Source of the DNA: Spirometra erinaceieuropaei
Taxonomy: Eukaryota > Platyhelminthes > Cestoda > Diphyllobothriidea > Diphyllobothriidae
Length of the DNA stretch: 64,000 nt
Direction: 5' to 3'
NCBI GenBank assembly: GCA_902702965.1
Contig: CACRXP010000001.1
Coordinates: 2,078,084 to 2,142,083 of the forward strand
Positions 12,700 to 25,497 of the stretch are shown here, piece after piece; position 1 is the first letter of the stretch; every line of letters begins with the position of its first letter. The translations under genes and the position numbers were made by a program. The notes beneath the pieces are model-generated. The model saw nothing but the letters and a program-made list of their open reading frames with translations, was not told where the DNA came from and searched no databases.

Positions 12700-14659
12700 A
12701 GTTTAAGCAGAGAAGGCGTCCAACCGGTTAGAAAGATGGGAAAGAAGCGGGGCGATGCTGCTCGGGAGCACTTTGATCCTTGCGTTTAGTGCGCGATGTA
12801 GTAAAACATTTGAATTCTCGTTGACGGCTCACAAATGTCCAAGGTAGGTGATTTTGGGTCATCCAGTTCAGCGTTAAAATCGACCATTTCGACCCAGCAC
12901 CGAATATAACTTCGTGCATCCCCATGGTTGTTACGTTCAAATTAGGCATTAGTATTTACTTCGGCTGGGTAGCGGTGGTGGCCATCGCCGTGAAATACTA
13001 CTGTCAGCACTGTCGCGAAGCATGGTCCCAATTAATAAAGTACTACGACGGACTGGGCAAGGATAACAGAAGGCCATGAAAAGTAAAAGCGCTAACGAGA
13101 AAGTAGAAGCACAATACCGATAGCAACAGGTATGATTAAAAGTGACCAGCCCAGAGAGCAATTAACAACAACAATCACTTCAAACATCCGAAGTCAAAAA
13201 GTTCAAAGGTAATAAAGTGGTTCTCCCTTTTCATATAAATGAAAAGTCCCGAGAGGTTTTGATAGGTGTAGTCATCCTCAAGGAAGGAGAAATGAGTGCT
13301 TGGGGTGTGTGAAAATTTCGGCTTCAACACGCTAATCCTGGCTTGTTGGCAGTCTTTATAATCTGTCCTCATTTCCACATTGGTTAAAGTGTTTCATAAA
13401 AAGTACACGCAAATATGGCGTCAAGTATTATATTCTAAATATTATTCCTTGGTGGGTGTTGTTATGATTAAATGTTGCCTAATCTGCTCATGAACTCGCA
13501 CGAGCCTCAAATAGTTGGCAGGTAAACGGACACTTGTGCAGAATTTGGCTGCGCTGAAAGAGCCCATCCTTGACCTTATAAAATAGTTTTTATGTCTCAA
13601 AAGAATTTTCAGACAAGTCCCTCTGAGCCAGTGCAGCATATAAACATGACACGTTTGTAACCAGGGCTAAAACCAGGTGTCGTGACGTCTGGTGTAAACT
13701 AATCCCTCAACCAGCTCTGTTTTTGAGAATGATGGAATTAGGGTTTTACTAATTCCAATCGTAAAAGTGGCATTTCCATTACATGGTCTTATAGAAATGC
13801 GAAATGCAGAATAAGGAAGAAGATTTTAAATTACGTTACTATAATTGTGTAATTACTATTTGAATGGTGACCGTTTTTCAGAATTGCTCTACAGCTGCAT
13901 GTAACACATTGGCTTATCAACAGTGGGGTTTTAAAAGTCCTTGTCCATTACTCTTGCCAACTAAAAAGAGTCTAAGTTGCCGGAAAGAGTTCGGAGGAGA
14001 GCAACCAAAATTTGAAAGGCGTCAATACTTAACCTTACAACTGTAGACTTGATGAACTTAACCTATTTCTTTTGAGTATAGGTAGATCCGAGGAGATCTC
14101 ATACAGGTGTGCCGAATTTTTGGGAACCGAGACTGTGCTCTGCACCTGGATGATTTCTTCACCTTGGCCACAACAACAAACCTGCATGGGAACTCTCTCA
14201 AACTTCGAGGATCCCGATTCCGCCTGGGCGTTTGCAGGTAGTCTTTTTCACAGCGCGTTGTCGGTGCCCGGCATGGGCTTCGCGAGAACGTGATAGTGGC
14301 GGAGTCCACGGAGACAGTTAAACAAAGAAGAGATGTTTATTTGTTTGAAAAATTACGATTACCTCGACAGAACATCTTTGTTATACCAAACCAGCGCCTT
14401 GCATACACTTACTGCAAATTCGGATGATTGTCACTTCATTTTACCGTCATAGCATTCAAATGAGTGTTCTTGAGTCTCGGTCCTGCATTTTTAAAGACAG
14501 TATTCTGCAAAGAGTATATACTACTGACTGCATTTTAGTACTGCTCTTATTTAGAGTTGGATATTGCAGGTACCGCTATCAGTAGGGCTCCCAAAGGCAT
14601 TGCCTATTGCTCTTAAAGTATACTGACCTATACTGACCTACTGACCTAAACAGGAAAAA
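12700..14659. other. Upstream flank of UTP23; no further gene recognised
   Basis: Presumed promoter and 5' flank of UTP23, then AT-rich intergenic DNA. Minus-strand frames of 65-73 codons (for example 12728-12949) have no known motif. No obvious TATA or initiator could be assigned. Confidence 0.45.
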
Positions 14660-15503
14660 AGACTTGACTCGGGCTGTAATTTCAGCACGCCGACTCAAGC
14701 GCCACTATTCCGTTGAATACATGTCGTTCATGTTAATTCTAATCCTAAATGCAATATTACGTTTCATCTTCTTCAACGCATCAAAGCAGACTTCAATAAA
14801 AACGCGATTTCATTGCGTCCAGCTTTTCTATGTCATCTGGCGTCATTTTCCCGTGGAATTTGTCTGCTCCTTTAAAATTCAGCGTATCACTCGCTTTATT
14901 TGCATTACTGCCACCTATTTTACTTTACTATTGCTTTTATCGGTTACAGAACAGTGGCCCCGGATGCTAATGAGCTTAGTGCACAGCAGGTTGGACGACT
15001 AGGAATTCGACGGAGGAAATTTCGTTTGAATGGCAGCATTCACTTATAAATCCAGCGATTACCACAACCGCAGTATAGGGCTGCCATCCTGCTTACTTCT
15101 AATGGAAGCAATGGCATTTTGCTGACACAAACTTCAGGCAAGACTATACAAATAAGACTTGACGCGGTCTGGAATTTCAGCACGCCGACCCGGACAGCGG
15201 TACTGCGTCTAGGATATTGTGTTCCCATCATTTATACCAGTGACATTCTCTTTGCACGTTCTTCAACCACGCATAATATCAAAATAAACTCAATTGAGAA
15301 TGCGATTTCGGTCGACCAGTAGCGCTATGTGATCGAATGCCACCCAGTCCATCTCATTCTCTATTTACTTCGAATTTGCCATCCACTGAATTTACTTCCA
15401 ATCTTATTAATTGATTAGCCTTGCGTTCGTCTCCGTCATACTCGTCATATTAGCACAGCTGTTTAGTGAACTTAATGCACAGTAGCTTCGACGGCTAGGT
15501 GAC
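14660..15503 (+). repeat. Diverged direct duplication, period about 495 bp
   Basis: Two copies, about 14660-15003 and 15153-15503, share several blocks in the same order: GACTTGAC.CGG.CTG.AATTTCAGCACGCCGAC at the start, TTCTTCAAC.ACGCAT in the middle, and CTTA.TGCACAG.AG..T..GACG.CTAGG at the end. The first copy is preceded by a short tandem of CTATACTGAC units (about 14620-14648). Function unknown; it looks like an old tandem duplication or two adjacent repeat copies. Confidence 0.6.
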
Positions 15504-15790
15504 GGTTCGACCGTCGCGTCCAACGGTGCCCGTCGCGTGCGCCATGATATTATAAGAGAAAGCACAGTGACTTGCGAATAAATTAGTTTGTAGTGGGGGT
15601 AGACTGACGCAGCGTCTTCCGCACTCTCTCATCCTTCCCGCCCGAACCCGGTGTCAAGACACACTCAAAAGGACCGGATGCGGGGGAGGGCGCGAGTGGC
15701 TAAAGTTGCGAAAACCCACACCCCGGCGTGCCACCATAGCCACTGGTCCAAAACAAACATTTGACCAGGATTCCAAGCAACAACAAAAGT
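15501..15790 (+). repeat. GC-rich dispersed repeat, copy 2
   Basis: Head motif GACGGTTCGACCGTCG, then GTGACTTGCG, CGCACTCTCTCATCC, ACCCGGTGTCAAGACA, GGGGGAGGGCGC and CATTTGACCAGGATT, in the family order. It abuts the end of the duplication at 14660-15503. Confidence 0.75.
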
Positions 15791-16823
15791 GGCTCAGATG
15801 TAGGAGGGGATGACACAAGCCAATCCACAACCATGCATACGGCTTGCATAGCCAGTGGGAGCGCAAGTGCATCCACCAGCAGGGAACGAGGTGCCAGATA
15901 AAAGCCAGCGGGCAGGTACACCATGGCTGAAGGGCCGTTCGTGTGACCTAATTCGACTTGATGTCCTGCTGATACCATAATCGTATTCTAAATATGCCGT
16001 TTCTTTTAATTTGGAGTAAAACACCGAAATTCAGCTATCATGCACTTTAGGCGCGGCATAAAATCAAGACCTAGACCAGTGCACTTTTAATTTCAGGACG
16101 TCGACCGCAGCTCCAGTATCCTATCCGAGGCATGGTCTTCTTACTAATCCTAAGCCTACAAGTGGAATTCCGACGGCGTGCACATCGGGTTTGATCAGAC
16201 AACAAAAAAGTCCTAACCCATCCTGTAATCATAGCAGGCCTAGTTGAGTCCCACTACACTTTAAAAGTATGCCGACAAGACGCAAATTGTGCAAATAAAG
16301 TTAAAGTTGACCGCGCCTGTTTCTGGATGTAGGCTTTCTGGTGGATATTTCGGACGTGAAGGCCAAGCTAGAACGTTTCTGTTTTTAGTCGTGTCTGAAG
16401 TGCGTACACGCCTAAAGCATCTGCGTTATTTAGAATAATTAGAACGGGGTGCTATCTATTGGATTTAGGTTCTCGGCTGAGAGTTTTGAAATCTACTGCT
16501 GCATTTGCACGCATTGCTTTGGTTTGAGGTAATAATCGAAATAAAACACTAAGAAATTCCATCTACCTGTTTAAGTGGCAGTTGATTGAGATGTAGTTTT
16601 GTCGGGCCATGTCTTGACACATTGAGATCCTATCGTTCTAGGCAAACACTGTCGGCTGACATTGGATTTGATCCAGAATATCCTTGTCATATAGGCCCTG
16701 AGGCCATGCCTGTGAGTGATATTTAAGTTAAACCCAAACGAATACTGCCTAGGGGGCACGAAATATTTTCCTGTTGCACTAAGTGGCTTGGTATTTGAAA
16801 GTTTGTGAGACACTTTACGGTAG
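15791..16823. other. Unassigned intergenic sequence
   Basis: No gene or clear repeat recognised. The minus frames at 15654-16024 overlap each other and the GC-rich repeat, and have no family signature. Confidence 0.4.
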
Positions 16824-17325
16824 TTGCAGGGGGCTAAGCCCGCGTACATGCTGTTGTCCGATTGGAAAGCAGTAAATATTTACTCGATATTTATAAGGCA
16901 GGCCAGGATCAGGCCTGATAATTATCGTCCCGCTAGTCTAGTCTGCATCCGTTTTAAAGTAATGAAAATCACACTTAAGGAACAGACAGTGATAATTCCG
17001 GAGAATAGCCATATGCTCTCAGGACTCCAACGGCGCTTTATATAGAAATATTTTTGCCTTTCCACTTTGCTGCCCTCGACTGGGGAGTAAGTCTTTGCAC
17101 CGAAAGGGGATGTTATGATTGGCGTCATTTACACAGACTTCCAAAAGTCTTTTAGCAGTGTGCCACACGAACATCTAATTAATAAGCCTTTCAGAGCTAA
17201 AATACGACGCATTTTTACTGCCATGGATCACGTGTATCCTTACGGGGAAATCGCAAACTGTACGAGTCAGTGCCTCGAAATAAACCTCTACCTCTCTTCT
17301 GAACGGTGTCCCCAGAGCTAATAAT
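16824..17325 (+). pseudogene. LINE reverse transcriptase fragment, plus strand
   Basis: The conceptual translation contains PDNYRPASLVCIRFKVMK and, after an in-frame stop and further decay, IGVIYTDFQKSFSSVPHEHL. These correspond to the PxNYRPISL fingers motif and the DFxKAFDxVPHxxL palm motif A of CR1/Jockey-type reverse transcriptases. Several stops interrupt it and neither ends nor an endonuclease are visible. It is an old fragment facing toward the opposite-strand LINE relic that begins near 17990. Confidence 0.7.
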
Positions 17326-17989
17326 GATAATATTTGTATTAAAGACCAGTTTTCAGGCATTGTCGAAGAAAACTTAAACACAAATCCGGTCAGCAGTGAA
17401 AAAAAGTCATGGGAAAAAATTAAGAGGATGGTGGTTTTGTATAGTTTGGAGGGTTCGGGAGAAAAAAAACTACCGGCCATGAGATGACGACAGTTAAGAA
17501 AGGAAGGGGTAGCACTGCATCGGATATTATCAGTCGCCATTTTTTCAAGAAGTTGGGACTGGAGCAAACAGAAGCACTGAAGAACAGCTGTCGTTGTTGG
17601 CTAAGGAAATTGTCCGTGGTGAGACCGAGCATTGGGATCAGAGACCACGAATGCCATCGTTACGGTACATTCGATCGGTGGATTCAGCACTCAAAATTTA
17701 TGGAAGTTTTTCTGAACACAAAAAACGAGTAATAGTTCTCTTAAGCAAAGGACGACTTTGCAGAATTTCCACATTCCAGGGAAATTTATTCCAAATAGCA
17801 ATTGCGTTCACAGAAAAGGACCGACGATATTTAACGGTAAGTGCCAGACGAAGAAATAAAAAGATGTCACGGTAACTATTATATTAGGGGTGGACAAGAT
17901 CCTTTAAAGTTGTGAGTGGGTTAAAGGTACGACTATATAGAAGACTAAATAGCAAAAATAATCCCTATTGTAACCCACGAAACCACAAA

Positions 17990-20260
17990 GAATCAAGGCC
18001 TGTAAGCCGGAAACATTCTTGGTAAGACAAATGTCGGTGTTGCAGGGTTAACACTGTCTAGGTAAGAAAAATGCTGGACGGGTTCTATTCTCTTCCGCTC
18101 AGCAGCACGCATGAGGATAAAGTAAAACGAACAGTATTCCAGGCCAAGTCCAACGTATATGTTAAAAAGGCGCATTCTAATATCGCTGGTTTTAAAGTTT
18201 CGGAGAATCAACCTGGTCGTTCCGCGTGCTTTGGAGACAAACAGGGCGCAGTGTTCCGAAAGATTAAAACTTGTGGAGTATGATAACTCAAATCCTCAAT
18301 AACACCAGGCACATTTATATCGTAACCGTCAATACATAGTTGAGGTTTGTGGTCGTCGCCAACAACCATGACCGAGCATTTATGCCAAGAGAGAGAAAGG
18401 CGCCGTGTGCGGCACCACTGAGAAAAGGCCTGTAGATCGCTCTTTAGGAGCTTGAGCACGATGTGACCATCCGCCGGCTTATACCCACATGCAACCTTCA
18501 GATCATCGGTATACACGAAGGGCTTACCATTCTGAAATGAATCTGGTACATCGTTAACAAAAAGGCAAAATGGAAGTGGGCCGAGTACATTACCCTGAAT
18601 TACTCTACTCCTCACACATGTGGGGTTGGAGAAAGCGCCCAAGTAAGAGGATATAAAATTCAGAATTTGCTACCTATTCCGGAAGAGGACAGTTTTAAGA
18701 GAAGAAGAACATGGTCAATACGATCAAAAGCCTTAGAGAAATCGAAATAGACTGTGTAAAGTGCAGAACCGTTGTTCCAAGATTGGAGAACATGATCAAA
18801 GTTAGAGAGCTGACAGGTGTTACAAGACCGAGCTTTGAGGAATCCATGCTGTGCAGCGCTCAGTAGGTTATTATATGTTAACTGACACATCATCTTATCT
18901 TGGATCAATGTCTCCAAGATCTTCGACACCGCGGAGGGGCGTTTATTGGCCGGAAATCATCAAATGACGTAGATTGACCATGCTTGGGAATGGGCAAAAT
19001 GTGTGATTCCTTTAACAAAGTAGGATAGGTTTCACTTTCATAAGCGAAATTAAATATCTTGCAGAGGAGAGAAGGGAAAATTACATTAGCAACCTCTTTT
19101 AGAATGCTAACTGGGACACCAGGAGGTCCACGGCTATAAGAATGACGAAAACGCTGAATCGCTACAGTCACGTCCCACAGAGTGGGAGTTATAGTTTTGA
19201 TAACTGTCCGGCCAATGCCTGGATGGTCGGAAGCGGAGTGGTCGAGTTTTTAATAACAGTTTTGGACAGGAAAGCATTGAACCTGTCAGCGGTCAACTGG
19301 GCACCAGCTGTAGTATTCCTGAAATCGTCAGGAAGGGTGTGATGCTGCGTATTCTATGGGTCATACTTTTCGGGAGAAAAGTTTCGAGACATTTAATGGA
19401 CAGTTTTCGGTGAATTTGACCTCTAAGGCTAGCCGTTTCTCTTTGGACAGTCTCTTAGCCAGCTCACAAATGTCACAAATCAAGGGCAGAACGAAAACGT
19501 CGCTCTGAAGGTGAACTCGACGACAGGGTCTGCACTACCTACGGCGAAGGGGAAAGGTGAGGAAAACCTCATCCCCGACATTAATTATCCTCTTACAGGG
19601 GACAAAAGGAGAAATGAGCGGATCCGAAATTTCGTGCAGTTTAGCACTAAAAACATCTACATCCGAACTTAGGAAGAACTCATTCCAATCGTAGGAATTA
19701 AGGTGTGTTGATAATTCGGCCGAGCGAGCTGATCGGAAATCGAAGAAGAAGCTATACTTTGAGGAAAAAGATCGTCAGCCACGAGTTTTAGTGTTGAAAC
19801 AACTATGCCGTCGTCTGAACCCACGAGTGGGTCTAGGGATGACAATGACGAAGGCATGCATCATCTGTAGAAAATAAGGTCAGGTGTGCTTGATCCTCGG
19901 GCGGGGAAATCTACAACCTGACTTCACATCCCATCATCCACAGCCTCAAGAAAGTCTTCGAAACTTCTGGGGTCGGAAGACGGAGACCAGCGAACGTCAG
20001 CAAGATTGAAGTCACCAGCAACCAATTGACACTCAAAGCTTTAGTCGGCCGTAGCACGAAATGCCGGTGAGAGTAAACGATCAAAATTCTCACTGGCGTT
20101 GGGAGGGTGATAGACACAGCCAATAAGTAAAGAAAACTTATTTTTTTAGAGCAATTTGGAGCCGGCAGTTGCCTTCTATTGCGGAAAAATGCGGGAGGTC
20201 CAGCGGCAAAAGCGTAAGTGTTTGTTTGACGTAGGTGCAAATGCCTCCACTACAGATCTC
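17990..20260 (-). pseudogene. Decayed CR1/Jockey-like LINE, endonuclease plus reverse transcriptase
   Basis: Reading the minus strand from about 20260 downward gives, in shifting frames, endonuclease pieces (IGCVYHPPNASENFDR; VAGDFNLADVRW) and an inter-domain stretch. Reverse transcriptase follows: ESHILPIPKHGQSTSFDDFRPI, then LLSAAQHGFLKARSC, YFDFSKAFDRIDH (motif A) and VIQGNVLGPLPFCLFVNDV (motif B). Motif C reads YTDD, and the thumb tail is RMRLFNIYVGLGLEYCS. Many frameshifts and stops separate the pieces, so this is a dead, fairly old copy. The family assignment is from domain order and motif wording; the exact clade is uncertain. Confidence 0.85.
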
Positions 20261-23200
20261 TTGACGGTCATTTCAAATGCAAGGATAGCTTAGAAGAGAG
20301 AATTCGGAATCAGCTAAAGAAGCTATTGCCCATGTCTCAGTTCTACTTGGACTAAAGGGATTTATGATTTACCCATATTCAGAGAAGACAACGAACACAT
20401 GCTGGCATCCGCTGTGTTTCCGGCCACGATTCTAGCACTCAGAGACGGCGGGGAGGCCGCGAGCTTTCGTCTTTTAGCACGTGTTCTGATGGGCATTACA
20501 GGATACTAAATAGGTTTTTCGTTGCAGTAAAAGAATGGAAACGTTGCTAACGTACAACAAAGCGCACGGAATAGCCAGCACTACTGTTAATTTACTACAA
20601 AACTAGAAGAGGACGGTCTGACACGGAGTCGCTAAAAAGGCGTTTCGAAAAATACGGTTACTTTACCAGACTGTCTAACAAGGCTGGGAGAAATTACTCC
20701 CGGCAATGAAAAGCGACTTTTTAAAAGGACTCAAACAGACAACAGACGCTGATTGCCAAGGAATATCACAGTATAGACAAGGCTTCACTTATCTTTGAAA
20801 TTGAGCTGCGCGCCTTGACTTTGACCTTCTCGGTCTTTTCACACACACTTAAGTTTCATTTTAAATACATGGCAAATCCCCCACCCTGGCAGTTATCTCT
20901 GTCTCTCCTAAATAATTACTACCCTGGTAATGCTATTTCGTAATCGCTACGCTCTGTGACAGCCATGTTTCTGTGAAACCAGTGAGCAAATTAACGTCTG
21001 AACGGCCATACAAACTTCAAGGTGAAGGAGCGTCACTGCATTCAGGTAACTATAAGCATCAGCGTTAGAATTCAGATTGTGGATACAATATGGGGGGGGG
21101 GGGGTGGACATTGGGTTCTAGGTAAGTCTCCCGTGAACCCAACCAGTGGCGAGAATATTGCCTACGTTTTTTCCTCCGTTTTTGGGCTATCGTCTGATGC
21201 AAACAGCGATTCCTTGAAGGAAAGTGTTCTTTACCGCCTTGTTCGCCATCCTCTTAACTGTCTTTCAAATTCTCGTTCCCCTGCTAGCCCATGATCTCAC
21301 CGTTACGGGCGGGGCCAAACTGGGATTAGCAGGGTCACATCCCAATCCAAGGGAACAGTTGCCTCCATTTTTCAGTACAAGCGCCTGATAGCACCGCAAA
21401 TTCTTGCTGTACAGATAGTTTGGGAACGTTCTTTGCGTAGATCACCCCATAGACACAATCGTACAGGCAAATTACTTCGTGTTACTTGTTTTCGGAAGAC
21501 CGGATAGGCTGAGTCGCCTGTCAAAATCCCAGCCGTTAACCCTGCCGTATGAATGGAGTGGACTGCCGCTGCTCGGTTTGTAAGACCGGTCTTTTGAATT
21601 CCTTTGGTGCCTAGGACGTAATGTATTTTGCAGCGATGGAGGCACCCACGTAATGCAGCAAAGCACTATTTCAGCGAGCGCCAGTCGATCGTTGAATCAC
21701 CTTAAGTAGAGTACTTCGAGGGAATCTCGAACACTTCCTTTTTATTGTTGCTGCTAAACTGACATTTCAGGCTAATTCAAAGCCAGAAAAATAACGTCCA
21801 AAGTAAATTTAGCTATCCTCTAGGTGTGGTGGAATTATATATGCTGATAGAAATTGTTCAGTGTTAGTTTAATGTCGTCATAATTAGTCATCTTAACGGC
21901 GGCCTTATTTTATTGAGGCTTTACGTAATCTTTGATATGGTTTTCCGCGAAATTAATTGTAACTACCAAATTTCCTTTGCGGCTTGCGGGTAGAGAATGA
22001 AACAAAACAAGACTGTCAATAAATGTGAAGCGAGTAACTGTGACTGACACTTTAACATCCTCGGGCAGCGCGTATGTCAAATCAGAATAGAAGCTGCAGC
22101 TGGGTTTTTTACAAAGAATCAAGCACAAGCAAAGTACAAACTTCACCAGCAGATCAAGGTCAAAGTCAAGACTTGGTCAATAAAGCAAATCCAGTTCAAG
22201 TGGGCAGGGGCGAAACAAAGACAGGAAACAACATGCAACTGGGTCGGATATAAATTCATAGAGGATTGGCGTGGATAATTCCCAAGCTTTTTCGATAGAA
22301 GATAAAAACAACAATGAAACTGCAGTAAACCTAAAATAGTTCAGCTATGAAGGCATAACTAAATTTGCACTAAGACTGCAACAGCATTATAAACAGAACT
22401 ACAACAAACATATGAACAGCAATGCAGCACTTCTGCCAATTAAACCATGCAGAAAAACAAACCCACAACAGAGGTGACCAGAAATTCCCAATGCGACTGT
22501 AAAAAATAAAGTTGCAATATTGAGACCAACGAACTTATCGGTAAATTCCTAACGACAGCGCAAACTAATGTCGTCAAAATTTCCAGTAACTTGTTCATAA
22601 TACGTACTTTATTCGTCACAAAATGGGACTAAATTGTGATGTAACCCTAACGACATAGAGTTTTTAAATTTTTCACCGCAAGGTTCCCAAGCGAATCTCG
22701 AAGCGTACCCTCTGGTGATAGTTATCTGAAAATTGTAGTTTTAACGTAAAATTCCTTCTCAATGCTTCGCCATGCCAAACCCACCCTGCGCAATGTAAAC
22801 CCCATACTAAAAACTAACTTTGCGTGGGTTTTATGAGCGACAATGGCTGGCAAGCCTACTTTGCCTACAGTCCTATATTAACGAGGCTCTTCAGAGTCGT
22901 ACCAGTGTTGACTTACTTAGGACTACAATCGACATCGTCCACTCGCTTACAGCCTTCGATGCAATCAATTAACGGTGGTTTCAAATAAGGATACACAAAG
23001 AGAATGCGTTAGTTACCTTACCGAATAGGGAAATGTGCGTAAGACTTGATATTTGCTAGAACAATAAGGAGGCAGTATTAAGGAAATCCGCGCTGCCGGT
23101 GAGTGTGGTTGCGATAACTCGGACGCAGAGTGCCAGTTTGCGACGCCGGCACCGATAGCCCATTGCAGCACAAAGTGTTTCCCGTCCCTATGAGTTACCT

Positions 23201-23340
23201 GCCTCCCATAAGGAATATAACCAGTCTCAGCAATGCACCTGAAAGTAAGGACGATTTAAAGGCACATTACTTCTGTAGATCAGTAATAAAAAGACACTTA
23301 AGATGATCGGATGCCTGCTTTATATTGCAGTAAAATGAAC
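20261..23340. other. Intergenic region without recognisable genes
   Basis: AT-rich, no conserved motif seen on either strand. It contains a 13-base G run at 21092-21104. Short frames of 64-90 codons have no family resemblance. Confidence 0.5.
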
Positions 23341-23755
23341 GATAAGCATGGCTGGTTGACAGTTCGAACTGTCAGCGTGAACGCACTCCAGGGCTTCGAT
23401 CACGGGAGAAGTCCGAACACCCGACGGACAGCGGTACTTACCCCCTCACCCTCTGGAATTGGCGACCACACGTAGCGTAAGCTGTTTGTACAACCTCCTT
23501 TGAAGTAGAGCCAACCACTGTTACACAAAGTAGCTTTCATCAGACTGACATGATAACTGGACGGGAAAGGCTTGCTCCGACAGCGCATGCTCTGTAGGAA
23601 AACCGTTATGGAGATTGCAAGCGGCGTGGAGCCGCAGCCTAACGCGCTGAACAGGGGGACCAAGCCGGCGGCGTGAGACGCGCGTGAAGTTAGGTGGCCG
23701 ACCGTTGTGCACTGCAGCGCCGAGCCCGTGTGGTGGCTTTGCAAACGCGTGCGGC

Positions 23756-23925
23756 CCAATCAACGACCGATCGAACATTCCAGGCGTTTCCGCGGGGGAC
23801 TATGGCGCACGAGGTGGCCAATCAACGACCAGTACGCCCCGGGCAGGAGCATTTTAGAACGCCCTCAACGGCTGGCACGCCATTGGGCGGAATGTTCCAG
23901 AACGCACATGGGCTAACATAAATAG
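23756..23925 (+). promoter_or_regulatory. Heat-shock-type promoter-like block without an evident gene
   Basis: The block contains two identical 13-mers CCAATCAACGACC (23756-23768 and 23818-23830), a heat-shock element GAACATTCC (23773-23781), and an inverted CCAAT (ATTGG, 23882-23886). It ends with a perfect three-unit heat-shock element GAATGTTCCAGAA (23890-23902) and a TATA-like CATAAATAG (23917-23925). Order and spacing resemble animal hsp70 promoters read on the plus strand. No HSP coding sequence follows in the next 2 kb. This is an inference from motifs; chance or a promoter carried by a repeat cannot be excluded. Confidence 0.5.
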
Positions 23926-24299
23926 AGCATCTTTCTGACGAGCTGTAACCCCTCCTGTTCGCGAGTTGCCAATGAAGTGCTTGTCCTCAGAACCAGCTCT
24001 CTTCCTGTTCTACCGTCCTTCCGGGTCATAACAAAAACAATTATGGAGGTTCTGACGGAAAAGGACAACGTTTGGACTAACACCGTTTGGGGAAGCACCC
24101 TGCAGAACGTCGTCGTGTAGCCAGGTGGCTAAGCTCCACTTCGGGACGACTGGCATTTGACCAGAGCACACAACTTCTAGGCCTAAAGCACGATTGCTAC
24201 TGATGAATAACAACAAATGGGGTCGAAATAGGCACGTAAATGATCGCGTGTCTATGCTGCCTTAAAAGGGATAATTTTGCTTTAGACGAATAAGTAATT

Positions 24300-24385
24300 T
24301 TTTGATGCGTCTGGGCGTCGGATTGTTGGCTCCGGTTCTCCTTCGTATGCCAACAGGGGACGAAATAGTTGAATGAGCAGAGGGA
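24300..24385 (-). repeat. Old dispersed repeat, pair member A
   Basis: The minus strand conceptually reads RPLLAYEGEPEPTIRRPDAS. The plus strand at about 30110-30190 reads RPYAYQGERPEPSIMKPKAS. The similarity is also visible at DNA level. It is either a fossil coding repeat or a shared non-coding repeat. Confidence 0.4.
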
Positions 24386-24689
24386 CAGGTTTCGCCTGAC
24401 ATTTTATGCAAGACCTGGGGAGATTGCCCTGCGCGCAAAATGCCTTACTGTCACTGGGTTTAAACCTCAGGTTAGTTCTCGTGAATAAAGGCATAATTTT
24501 ATATAATTAAAAATCACATGCTCCAAACTAATATTTTTCGCGTTCGAACATTTATTTAAAGGGCGAATTCATGTGCATTCCCCAATAAGCGTTCGATGGC
24601 GCACAAACTCTATCCACAATTGGTTTTCGCCGGAAAGAGGCAGCTGAATGCAGACTCGAAATGAAGATGCAGGGAAACAGCCGAGTAGC

Positions 24690-24825
24690 GGTAAAAGCAC
24701 CGTCTGCTCTGGTCTTTAGAACAATATTCCGAGTTGGTTGAAGGGCGCTCACCGGTCGTATTACGGAACTCCCTCGTCCTGTTGTACCTTGGGGCTCTCT
24801 CTCGAACCCAACCAGCAGCCACACA
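24690..24825 (-). repeat. Dispersed repeat module shared with 52310-52420
   Basis: On the minus strand the blocks TGGCTGCTGGTTGGGTTCGA, GAGAGAGCCCCAAGGTACA and GACGAGGGAGTTCCGTA match, in order and with few changes, a plus-strand stretch at about 52310-52400 that forms the downstream part of a GC-rich repeat copy. This suggests a longer element of which many copies retain only the head. Confidence 0.55.
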
Positions 24826-25337
24826 GCGGCGCTTAATACAGGCAGAATAGCATTACCGATAAGGACAAGGAAGACTGGAAAATGGCCATTTCTAACTTAC
24901 TAGTTGCCGGTGAGGTGTGGGAAGAAAGAATAAAATACATGTTTCGTATGTCGAATTAACTATAAACTGATTCCCGCGCAAGTCACGAATGTGCCGGTCT
25001 CGTGGGTCACTGGCGGACCTCGCCTTTCACCGTAGTCGAATTATCGTGGTGAGCAGTGGCCACACCAACAAATGATGTTTTTTTCTGTGGAAATGGCTGT
25101 CAGATAACTTTAGGAAATGTGTGGTTGGCCTTCACAAAGAGAAGATAAGAGTTTTGTGTAAAAACGAACTCGACTCTGGCAGTCTACGCTACTGCACTTA
25201 GGACACCCTGTCCTCCTTTACGATTACAGGAATTATATTTCTCTCCCGTCCACTGTGTTCATGCCAGGACAATCCTCAGACCTACTAATTTTCGATTTTT
25301 AAACGTACCATTTGCCTTACAGTCATCCAAGAATACA

Positions 25338-25497
25338 CTGTTCGACCGTTGCATCCGACGGTGTCCCCCGTGTGCTCCACGGCATGATAAAAGCAAGCGC
25401 AATGACTTGCGCATAAATTGGTTTGCAGTGAGGATCGACTTACGCAGCATCTGCCGCACTCTCTCTTCCTTACCACCCGGGGGGTCGGCAAAGTTTA
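25338..25497 (+). repeat. GC-rich dispersed repeat, copy 3 (truncated)
   Basis: Head TGTTCGACCGTTGCATCC, CACGGCATGATAA, CAATGACTTGCGCATAAATT and CGCAGCATCTGCCGCACTCT, then lost after about 25497. Confidence 0.7.

Noticed and set aside
23926..24216. HSP70 coding sequence downstream of the heat-shock elements
   Set aside because: No IDLGTT-type or other HSP70 motif in any frame; the small frames there are unrecognised.
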